64,000 bases of DNA. Source: Cordilura impudica. Lineage: Eukaryota; Arthropoda; Insecta; Diptera; Scathophagidae. A program made the translations under genes and the position numbers. Positions 1-11,400 of this stretch are shown in pieces. Each line of letters starts with the position of its first letter. Within the stretch, counting starts at the first letter, position 1. The stretch spans positions 100,760,107-100,824,106 of the forward strand of contig OY821517.1 of NCBI GenBank assembly GCA_963682025.1, in the 5' to 3' direction. The notes under the pieces were generated by a model. It was given only the letters and a program-made list of their open reading frames with translations, made no database searches and had not been told where the DNA came from.

Positions 1-129
1 TTTGATAAAATTTGTATAACGAAAGTAATATATTTGAAACTTTTTTGTATCCAAGCTTCTAGAATTACGAGGGCGTCCATATTTCAAGTTTCAAGGTGCC
101 TTGTTGTTTAGCATTTTTTTATGTAATAC

Positions 130-480
130 AATACTTTACTTTGAAAGATCTCAGTCAAACCAAATTAAAGCTGAGCTATATTCTATTCTGGAGGAGTCCG
201 CTCCATCGTTTACAACTATAAATTATTACGTCCAATTGAGGGGGCCACGCCAGAAACGATTAAGAAAATCCACAAAATGGTATTCGATTATTATCGGCTA
301 CTGACCGAAAGTTTGGAGATGAGAACCGTAACCGAGGATGTGACATGGGTCCATCACTTTGTATCTGAGATAAAGGAACAATCAAATCAGCGGACTGAAA
401 TTTGAGAATCGTGTCGACAAGAGAGTTCCATCTGTAGATCAGTTTTTGGGATGCGCATAATTGATAATTGTATGGTGTGG
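130..480 (+). pseudogene. mariner transposase relic (irritans/mauritiana-like), internally deleted
   Basis: The conceptual translation contains KAELYSILEESAPSFTTI, the start of the second helix-turn-helix region of mariner transposases. After a frameshift it continues with ETIKKIHKMVFDYYRL and then DVTWVHHF, which corresponds to the first catalytic-Asp block (normally DETWVHHF). About 100 bp between helix-turn-helix and catalytic block appear lost, and stops and frameshifts follow near 400. No terminal repeat was found at the window edge, so the true left end is unknown. It is dead as a protein source. The family call rests on motif recall, and assignment below mariner is tentative. Confidence 0.7.
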
Positions 481-484
481 GTCT

Positions 485-700
485 TCTTCAATGCTTTTGC
501 GGCTACAGCTTGATCGGTACTGTTTGGCGTGCTGTACACATGGTGTGAAAATGATCCATAGTTGTTGGAATAACTGCTCTGATGGACGATTACGACTACC
601 ATAAAATGGATGAAGTGCATGATAAATTTGACGAACAGAACCACGACTTTGATATAAAATTTCAACAATTTACAAGTATTGCTCTCATATAAGTCTATCC
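485..700 (-). pseudogene. second mariner-like relic, N-terminal helix-turn-helix piece
   Basis: Read on the minus strand, this segment gives SVRQIYHALHPFYGSRNRPS followed by SEQLFQQLWIIF. That is the N-terminal DNA-binding segment of the DD37-41D (rosa-like) mariner group, of which other pieces lie at 28.5 and 51.3-52.0 kb. It abuts the opposite-strand mariner relic at about 480, so the two are probably independent insertions. An open frame of 93 codons on the minus strand (387-668) is only partly this protein and is not a gene. Only about 60 residues survive. Confidence 0.6.
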
Positions 701-973
701 GTGATAAAATGGCAAACTAAACTAAACAAAAAGCAATAATCAACTGTTTACTCGGTTATCAAGTAAAGCAGTGTTACAAACTCAAAGTTATTACCCTTCA
801 AAAAATCACCCTTTACAACCACATCATTATGTTCTTAGGAAAAAAAATGTTCTAAGTAAAGAAAAGAATTTGCTTAGGTTTGAAATTGAAATCACAATAA
901 TTTCGGTTAAAAAAAGTCTGATGCAACATTTAATATTGTTGGAAATTAATATAAAATCTTTATTTAACATAAT

Positions 974-1740
974 TATACCCTATACCACTATGTGGTTTGG
1001 GTATAATTACTTTGTGCTGCTGTTTGTAACAACCAAAAATATTTGACCTAGACCCATCTTTAATTATACCGATCGAATCAGAATCACTTTCTGAGTTGAT
1101 TTCACAATGTCCGTCCGTCTGTGTGTCCATGTAAAGCTTGTAATCAAACTGCAGGTCGCAAATATGAATATATTTTGATGAAATTTGGTATATAAGCTTT
1201 TGTCGGCCATGGGATGAACGCTATTGAAATTGGTGAGAATCGGTCCATGTTCAGACCTAGCCCCCATACAAATTACCCATATGAAATCGACATAAATTGC
1301 CATAAGATCCAAATTGTCATATAGATCTTACTCAAATTGGGTTTGTATGCGTTCATTACATCCATTAATGAGTAGTCCAAAAATGATCCCTTTGACCCCA
1401 TACAGAGCTGCTTCCCGATCTTCACTTAAATCTATTAAAAAACAAAAATATTGCACTGATTCTTCTCAAATTTTGTTTGTATATATTTTTGCAAAATACA
1501 AGAGACTTTACCAAACATGATCAGGATCGGTCCATTTTTGGACCTAGTCCCTATATAGATATAGCATCCGATATGAACTTTTTCATATCTGCAGCCAAAA
1601 AAATTAATAAAAATGCCACTCAAATTTGGTTTTTGCTTATTTTCTATGTCCAGTTAGTTGGGCCTATGTGATAGGGTTTCTAAACGCATGGTATAGGGTA
1701 TCGTATAGTCGGTCTAGACCGACTATAATTTTCTTACTTG
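974..1740 (+). mobile_element. DINE-1-like non-autonomous Helentron element (HINE), full length, copy 1
   Basis: It starts TATACCCTATACC and ends with the palindrome AGTCGGTCTAGACCGACT, then TAATTTTCTTACTTG in front of a T run. The two ends carry a subterminal inverted repeat (TATACCCTATACC against GGTATAGGGTAT). A GTCC/GTCT run (two GTCC units) sits about 140 bp from the 5' end. This is the layout of Drosophila DINE-1/INE-1, which belongs to the Helentron rolling-circle group. There is no coding capacity; the many 60-90 codon frames in it recur in every copy and are not genes. Confidence 0.85.
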
Positions 1741-2177
1741 TTTTTCCTTATGTTATTCCAACAATTTATTCCACATTTATTTTTGATGTCTATGTCTTAT
1801 TCAGCATTATCGTTTTTTTTTCCTCAATGGATGTACCGAATGCATATGATTTATTTATGCTAATAACTCAAGAGGCAAATATTTTGTAATTGCCGAACTG
1901 GTGCATGCAGTAAACAGTAACCCCCAAAGAAATGCCAACTAGTATGTAAAAATACACAAATGCAAAACAGAAAAGTGCAGTGCAAAGAAAAAAAAATTTT
2001 TTTTTAAACATCATCTGCAACAACAAAAGTTGCCACCAAGATTAGAGCAACAACTTTTCGGAGTTTGTAAAAAAAAACAATTCAATTGAAATGTTATTGT
2101 TGTTGTTTTTTCATTTCTACAAACGAAACAACAAATTCAAAATATGAACGCTTAAGTTTTTGTTATTAGGAAGTTGG
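1741..2177. other. AT-rich intergenic stretch upstream of the secreted-protein gene
   Basis: No ORF with family resemblance is present. The part from 2090 to 2140 is rich in TTG/CAA runs (TTGTTGTTGTT), which is common in fly upstream regions. Being single copy in the window and directly in front of a TATA/initiator pair, it is the likeliest place for the proximal regulatory region of the gene starting near 2211. I see no specific factor site that I could defend. Confidence 0.4.
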
Positions 2178-2214
2178 CATAAAACCATTGCACTCATAGG
2201 AATAACTTTCAGTT
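2178..2214 (+). promoter_or_regulatory. putative core promoter (TATA-like plus initiator)
   Basis: CATAAAA at 2178-2184 lies about 31 bp upstream of the A (2211) in TTTCAGTTT, which matches the arthropod initiator TCAGTY. This is the normal TATA-to-start spacing. The predicted 5' leader runs from 2211 to 2463 and leads into the ATG of the six-codon first coding exon. Predicted from spacing and motif only. Confidence 0.5.
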
Positions 2215-2463
2215 TCAGCTAAGACAACGTGCGGTTAACTACAACTACAAAAAACAAAATCCTAAGACAAACAATAAGATCTTAGACGTGAATTGAAATC
2301 AAACCAAAGTGACACCTAATGTAACAAATAGTGTGAACATATTTGCAATAATTACTGCTAGCTACAATAGGTGCCAAAAATATTGCTGTGAACTTGAAAA
2401 AATCGGAATTTAAGTGTGGCTCTAAAAATATCATTTGTGGATTAAAAATTTTAAGTGAACAAT

Positions 2464-5400
2464 ATGAAACGCATAATGGATGTAAGTACGAGTAGCAGTA
2501 AAAATTTTGGATTAACGTTATTTTTATATAAGCAGTGAGACAACTTTTTACAAAAAGCTTAAACATTACCAAAAAAAACAAAATGCTAAGTTTGAATAAA
2601 AGGGCTTAAAAACGTTTGTTATATGTTTGAAAAAGAGTTTTTTATTGTTTTAAAAAAACTTTATGTTAACTTGAGGTAAAAATTTCTTTTAAGGAATAAA
2701 GAAATCCCTTTCCGGCATTTGCATATGCCGAATTCCCACTTACAAATACGATTCGTGGTAAGGAGGAAGTGTAGTCTCAAATAATAGATAGCTCCTACAT
2801 ATGCGCTTCCTTTTGTCTAGTTTCAAAGAGTCGAATATTTATACCCTATACCACTATGTGGTTTGGGTATAATGACTTTGTGCTGCTGTTTGTAACAACC
2901 AAAAATATTTGACCTAGACCCATCTTTAATTATACCGATTGAATCAGAATCACTTTCTGAGTTGATCTAACAATGTCCGTCCGTCCGTCCGTCCGTCCGT
3001 CCGTCCGTCTGTGTGTCCATGTAAACCTTGTAATCAAACTGCAGGTCGCAAATATGAATATATTTTGATGAAATTTGGTATATAAGCTTTTTTCGGCCAT
3101 GGGATGATCGCTATTGAAATTGGTGAGAATCGGTCTATGTTCAGACCTAGCCCCCATACAAATTACCCATATGAAATCGACATAAATTGCCATAAGATCC
3201 AAATTGTCATATAGATCTTACTCAAATTGGGTTTGTATGCGTTCATTACATCCATTAATGAGTAGTCTAAAAATGATCCCTTTGACCCCATATAGAGCTG
3301 TTTCCCGATCTTCACTTAAATCTATTAAAAAACAAAAATATTGCACTGATTCTTCTCAAATTTTGTTTGTATATATGTTTGCAAAATGCAAGAGACTTTA
3401 TCAAACATGATCAGGATCGGTCCATTTGTGGACTTAGTCCCCATATAGATATAGCATCCGATATGAACTTTTTCATATCTGCAGAAAAAAAAAATAATAA
3501 AAATCCCACTAAAATTTGGTTTTTGCTTATTTTCTATATCCAGTTAGTTGGGCCTGAGAGATAGGGTATATAAACGCATGGTATAGGGTATCGTATAGTC
3601 GGTCTAGACCGACTATAATTTTCCTACTTGTTTTTATTGCAAAAGCATTTGATGATAGTTTTTAAATGAATATCGAAATAAACAATGAGGAGTGGTAAAT
3701 TCGGTGGTGCAGATTCTTTGATACCCTCCGCCTGTTTATTAAATTCAATATTAAAACACCTCATGGGTACGGTTACCGTTTTAATACTGTTGCCGATAAT
3801 TAACCTTCAAATTTTAATACCATTTAAATTAAAATTTAATTATTTTTAATTTTTAACCAGTATTTATTAAAATTTTTCATTTATTGTTTTTTATTAAAAA
3901 ACAATGATGATTTCTTTTGTAGAAAGGATCAACTTCTGTCCGAAAAACTGAATTTTTTTAATTATTAGAATAGCAAACTATCTCTAACTTCTTCATAAGA
4001 GGCCGAAGAAAAATACTTTTCTAACGCAGCCAGATTTAGAATACCTAAAGTCAAAGTAAAGGATCGTACTTTGTTTTACCACATATAAGTACAAAGTCCA
4101 GATATTAATTAACTTTTAAAGAAATGTAATTGTTAAATATTTAATCGGATGTAGCTTGTATTATGTTAATATGAAATTACACAGATAGATTTAATGCAAA
4201 TGTAAGATGATAAAGTAAGTCTATGAGGACTCACTAATAGTAATGGAAAAAAAAATATTTTTTTTTTAAATTAAAAATTCATCTTTGCAAGCTGAGATGA
4301 AAGTATATTTACGGACACCAAACAATTTTAAGCATTTAAATGAACATTTTATATAACTTTTCTTTTCTTGTGTAGCAGAAATAAATATCAAAACAATTAA
4401 AGGCAAGTATAAACAAACCGAGTGTCTAAAAAATTTGGACATAAATTTTGTAAGGTTAATATATTTTTGTGTAAAAATTTACACTATTTTTAAAGCCATT
4501 TTTTAAAATAAAAATCAATTGATAAAATCCGATTTATAAGTTATCTGTAATTGAATGTATTAATTGAATGTATTACTAACAATAACATGAGAGTTAGAGA
4601 ATATACAGTGGCGACATTTTAAATAAACCGCTTTGTAAAAAAAAATATTAACACACTTAATTTTTTTTTTTTTCACTATTTTGTAGACCCTTCTATATTT
4701 TTGTTAACCACGGCGTACAGTGGCTGTACATTGTTTTTCATTGGCCAAAATTCTGCTACTTTTGTACCGATAAAAATATTTTAGCAATTTTTTTTAGCGG
4801 ATAGATATTTAGTTGAACTCGATTCAGTTTTAATTTCATTTAAATTGATTGAGTACTTTTTAAGGAATTCTAGGTCAAACATGAACTTTTCTTCACTTTT
4901 TATACCCTATACCACTATGTGGTTTGGGTATAATGACTTTGTGCTGCTGTTTGTAACTACCAAAAATATTTGACCTAGACCCATCTTTTATTATACCGTT
5001 CGAATCAGAATCACTATCTGATTCGATTTAACGATGTCCGTCCGTCCGTCCGTCTGTGTGTCCATGTAAAGCTTGTAATCAAACTGCAGGTCGCAAATAT
5101 TAATATATTTTGATGAAATTTGGTATATAGGCTTTTATCGGCCACAGGATGAACGCATTGGAAATTGGTGAGAATCGGTCCATGTTCAGACCTAGCCCCC
5201 ATACAAATGACCCCTATGAAATCGACTTAAATTGCCATAAGATCCAAATTATCATATAAATCTTAGTCAAATTGGGTTTGTATGTGTTTATTACATGCAT
5301 TAATCAGTAGTCCAAAAATGATCCCTATGGGACAACTACCGATTTCACTTAAATCTATCAAAAAACAAAAATATTGCACTGATTCTTCTCAAATTTTGTT

Positions 5401-8400
5401 TGTATATATTTTTGCAAAATACAAGAGACCTTACCAAAGATGGTCTGGATCGGTCCATTTTTGGGCCTAGTCCCCATATAGATATAGCATCCGATATGAA
5501 CTTTTTCATATCTGCAGCCAAAAATATGAATAAAAATCCCACTCAAACTTATAAAAATCCCACTATATCGAATTAGTTGGACGGAAGAAATAGGGTCTCT
5601 AAACCATGGTATAGGGTATCGTATAGTCGGTCTAGACCGACTATAGTTACTTACTTGTTTTTATTTAACTTTAGCGTGAAATATGGGTTATTTATTTTTC
5701 TTATTTATTAAAAAATGTCATATTTGGATTCTAATAATAATTATAAGCAAATTTTGTAATAATGGGATTTTTTTTTAAATGATTACACTCAAAAAAATTT
5801 TTACATTAAAAAAAACAAAACAAGTAAGAAAATTATAGTCGGTCTAGACCGACTATACCATACCCTATACCATGCGTTTAGAGACCCTATCTCTTAGACC
5901 CAACTAACTGGATATAGAAAATAAGCATAAACCAAATTTGAGTGGGATTTTTATTTTTTCGGCTGCAGATATGAAAAAGTTCATATCGGATTCTATATCT
6001 ATATGGGGACTAGGTCCAAAAATGGACCTATCCTGACCACGTTTGATAAAGTCTCTTGTATTTTGCAAAAATATATACAAACAAAATTTGAGAAGAATCA
6101 GTGCAATATTTTTGTTTTTGATAGATTTAGGTGAAGATCGGGAAGCAGCTCTATATGGGACCTATGACTAAGAGTTGTCCAATTGGGATCATTTTTGGAC
6201 TACTGATTAATGAATATAATATATACATACAAACCCAATTTGACTAAGATTTGTATGATAATTTGGATCTTATGGCAATTTATGTTGATTTCATAGGGGT
6301 CATTTGTATGGGGGCTAGGTCTGAACATGGACCGATTCTCACCAATTTCAATAGCGTTCATCCCATGGCCGATAAAAGATTAAATACCAAATTTCATCAA
6401 AATATATTTATATTTGCGACCTGCAGTTTGATTACAAGCTTTACATGGACACACAGACGGACGGACGGACGGACGGACGGACGGACATCGTTAAATCGAA
6501 TCAGATAGTGATTCTGATTCGATCGGTATAATTAAAGATGGGTGTAGGTCAAATATTTTTGGTTGTTACAAACAGCAGCACAAAGTCATTATACCCAAAC
6601 CACATAGTGGTATAGGGTATAAAAAGGAAAATCAACTGGAAATTTAGCAGTTACTACTGAAAAATTAAACATTTTTTGCTGTCAGATCTGCAAATTTGAT
6701 TACACTCAAAAAGTCTTGCTATTAGTTACTATAGAAAAATTTATCATTTTTTTCTGTAAAATTTGTTAATTTTAGCAAAATAAAAGCGCTGAACATTAGC
6801 GCAATGATTCTGATTTTGATATGAAAATAAGGGCTTTAGTTTTTTGAACCTTTCTTATTTATTAAAATATTTCCTACATACATATGTGGGTAAAAAACAT
6901 TTTAAAAATAAAAACTGCAATAGATTTTAATAACTTTTGTATATTTTTTTTTAGTAATGTTTTTCGTACTTAAATAACAATGAAAGGCAATTATAATTAT
7001 TATTCATTTGATTCAAATATTGGTAGCAAATATTCCATATTTTCTTCTGTGTTGTTTCTGTTCTTTAATAGTTTTTTGACTATTTCATCTAAAGCCCGAT
7101 ATTCCAATTTCCATTGATTTCAAATACTTGAGATGAAAGGATCTGACGTTGACAACAATATATTAAATAGATCTTCATTTGTTGAATTTCGTGAAATTTT
7201 TCTAGTATTGTGCTCTCTACAAAATCTGTTATCCTTATTCATTTTTTCCTGAGCTTCCTCCAATAGATCTCCAAGTGGTACCAAATGATATTTAATGACA
7301 TCTTCTGCATGATAAAGGATTTTGTGAATTGTTGCAGACATATTTCTCCATGGCAAATTGGTTGTATATATTTTTGTTTCCTTAGCATACTCTCCAAATT
7401 TTCTAGAGTCAATTTCTTTATTGCACGCAAGCACTTGTAAGATTATATTAAATCTGAAAATAAGGTTTAAACCCACTTATTTTATTTCAGATGCTGTTTC
7501 CGGATCAGAAAATAATCTTCTTATTGTATTGCCGTCATTTATGTTGCCTGAACCTTGATATACAGTCAATCAAAATTTGCGACATTTATCTTGGAGATGC
7601 TTCTTTTTTTAACTTCTTAACTTCTTGCTGGTTTCCTTGTTTCTTATTGATCCTGAAGATCCGAAATCCAAATCGTAACTGATTTTTTGTATGAGTTCCA
7701 TACGTCGTATTCTTGCATGTAGTGGTGATAATCCAAATTTATATGTATCGGTATTATCTAATGATTTTATCGGGATTTTAATTGGCTTGATGTTGCTTGA
7801 CATATAATGCAGCTAGATGCAGCCTTCGTGTTAGTCAAAGCCTGGCCTACTTTTTCATTGTCAGCATTAATTGGTAGCTTAGTTCAATTTGCTGCCCACC
7901 TAACTGTAATTTTAATGGCTTTAGTGTTGCAATTTGGGCCTTGATATCAGTAACTTCTTTTTTAATGGCATCATGAGTTTCTTTTTTAAATACAAATTTG
8001 ATTGGCCTGCAGTATTTCATAGAAGATGGTGTCTCATTTTTACAAATATCTTTTGTTTGCGTAGTACTAATTTAAGGCTCTGAATCTTCCAAAATCCTTT
8101 TCAATCGCAATGGTACAAATGATACCATGAACATATCTGAGTCGAAATATTTTCACACACTACTTGTTTGTATTATTTTTGTCCCGAAGAACCATCACAT
8201 CCCCATTTACAAAAAAGAATTAACTTTGTGTTTCCATATTTCTTTAACTCATTTCCTTTTATTGATTGAAGCAAGCGTTCGGCTGTGTGATCAAGTAGAG
8301 ATTGTAGTTGTACCTCTGCCGAAATTGGTGTTATTGTAATAGTGTCCTTTGATGGCAAACAGTCCATTTTCGCAGCGGTTATGTGATGATATGCTGGATA

Positions 8401-11400
8401 CATATTTGAGCCTTTTTCAATCGCACGCAATCTGAGCTGAATATACTGCTGTTTTGTTAATTTCAAATCCAGAAATAATCCTCATTTGAAAATGGTCTTT
8501 CATCGGTCGGAGTTGCTACATATACTTTTAATAATCCGTTTTTTTTCTCACTGGACTAGCTTCAACAACTTTTTCAATGATATCCACTTTTGTCAATTCT
8601 GTCTGTGATCGATGTAGGAAAGATTCTTTTATATTTATACATACATATTTTATATGTTAACATCTTTAAGATTCCGCCTCTTAAATCTATCGCTGCAGTT
8701 GTCTAATGATTTGCGTGGTCTTCCTGCCTTATCTCTCTTTGCTGTTTCTGCAGCGACAGTAATTTGGCCTTCTAACCAGTTTGCACTTTTTATATAAAAA
8801 TTTGGTTTACTGTAGCTAACTTCTTTGAAGCGTTTTTTTAGTGCTTTGACGAAATTCGATAATTGCTCTTGTATTTCGGTGCTACACGAATTTAAGTTTA
8901 ATTTTATTTTAACGTAACTAAGAACATCTTCCTGGTTTTTGTTTCTAAAATACTCATCGGCCAGTTCTTTATAACTGAAGCTCTCCATATTTTTTTGAAT
9001 ATTTTTATTTGCGACTGCTATTGTTGAAATATTTTATAGCAATTGATTTTGTATTCAAATGTCACTTTTTGATAAGCCTTCTCATAAGCCATAATACTAT
9101 GTTTCTAGGTAAAATAAAAAGGCAGTGCATCGGCACTATAGCATGGTCGGTACTCTCGGTCATCTTTCTACGCATTTTCTAATAATATTGTCTGGGGTTT
9201 TAGTTTTATCATAGTGTTTGTTAGCGTTATACACTTTCATTCTGGAACATTTCATTTTGTGGGCCATTTCAATGTACGTCGCTTCTCTTGGAGATATTCA
9301 ACGCAAATCTTTGGACTTAAGTGCTTTGCTCGTCCAGTCCTTGAAAAAGATATATAATTTTTTTATATTTGTGCTTAATTTTCTTCCCTTTTTAAATAAA
9401 AAATTTTACCAAAAAAATATATATATTTCATTTTTAAGTATATAATTTTAACATGTACTACTCTAAATGACCGTTTTATTAGTACAATTGATCTAACTTC
9501 ATCATTTTTTTAAAATAGAACCTTTCTTTTTCTATTTAAAACTACTAGCAGATTCCAGCGCTCGAAGTTCGAGTGCAATTTCTAGGCAGCTTTATTTTTC
9601 AACTTAGCCAATTCACAAACCAAAACTTTTATGGTTTATTATTATTGTGAATGAAGATAACAAACACATTAAAAAATTTAATAAAACACACACATAGTAT
9701 ATGTATAATTATACCCTATACCACTATGTGGTTTGGCTATAATGACTTTGTACTGCTGTTTGTAACAACCAAAAATATTTGACCTAGACCCATCTTTAAT
9801 AATACCGATCGAATCAGAATCACTTTTTGAATCGTCCGTCCGTCCGTCCGTCCGTCCGTCTGTGTGTCCATGTAAACCTTGTAATCAAACTGCAGGTCGC
9901 AAATATGAATATATTTTGATGAAATTTGGTATAAAAGCTTTCATCGGCCATGGAATGAACACTGTTGAAATTGGTGAGAATCGGTCCATGTTCAGACCTA
10001 GCCCCCATACAAATGACCCCTATAAAATCGACATAAATTGCCATAAGATCCAAATTGTCGTATAGATCTTAGTCAAATTGGGTTTTTATGTGTTTATTAC
10101 ATCCATTAATGAATAGTCCAAAAAAAGTCCCTATGGGACAACTCTTGCTTATAGCCCCATATAGAGCTGCTTCCCGATCTTCACTTAAATCTATCAAAAA
10201 ACAAAAATATTGCACTGATTCATCTCAAATTTTGTTTGTATATATTTTCGCGAAATACAAGAGACTTTACCAACCATGGTCAGGATCTGTCCATTTTTGG
10301 ACCTAGTCCCCATATAGACATAGCATCCGATATGAACTTTTTCATATCTGCAGCCAAAAAAATTAATAAAAATGCCACTCAAATTTGGTTTATGCTTATT
10401 TTCTATATCCAATTAGTTGGGCCTAAGAGATAGGGTCTCTAAACGCATGGTATAGGGTATCGTATAGTCGGTCTAGACCGACTATAACTTTCTTACTTGT
10501 TTTATGTATGTGTTAGTAGCAACTTTAAATACAATTTACTCAAAATAAAGGAAAAAAATTCAAAATCTGTAAATCTGCAAAACGCCTACGTTTGGTCAAA
10601 ATCGGGATAAAACGGTAGAACAAAACATCGGTAACAAGAAATCGCCTAGCCTATTAATGTTATAGATATACAAATAACGACAACACTTAATAGAAAAATA
10701 ACCGTAAAAAGCAACATGCCAGAAAAAATAATTTTTTTTTTGCATAATTTAATGTTCGTTAGTAAACGAGGTATTTAAAATGTCGTCACTGTATGCGTAT
10801 CAGGTCTGGCAGCCCTGACCTAATGCTTTTGTTCGTCAAATCTGCGGGAAATTAACTTTTTTAGACTTTTTTATTGGCTTTGTTATACTTTGGTGATTAG
10901 TATCTGATAAAGAACAACCTTTAAAGTTGTTTAATAGGAAATATACAGTTTGGTGCAAAAGTGATGCGATGTTTGAAATAAAAAGATCAACTATATTTTT
11001 TCATGGTGTTTATTAAACAAATTAAAAATTATTTACATAAATAAAAATACCAATCCTTAAAATATAAAAAAACAGTAAAAAAAAAAAATAACTCATAACT
11101 TGAGTATCTAACAAATTAACAATTGCCTAATTCGGGGCATTGCCTCACCTTTGCACCAATTTTCTGTTGATCTATATTTAATAGTTTATCCAATATCTCT
11201 TTGCTTTTTTCAACTGAGCCATTCCATTTGGGATGGATTTGTACAGATTTGATACATAAACCACAGTAATTTTTTTCCATTCAGCCTGTTCCCTCTCCCA
11301 CAACTCATTAATGCTCTTCGGTGCCTCTTCCAACTCTGCCTGCCGACGTTTTAAATAAGCCGATCTTTTTCGATCGGATTGAGGTCAGGGGTCTGCGCTG

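Noticed and set aside
2960..3020. Regular GTCC repeats as a possible CRISPR-like or regulatory array
   Set aside because: They are the internal microsatellite of DINE-1-like elements, present at the same position in every copy, with no spacers.
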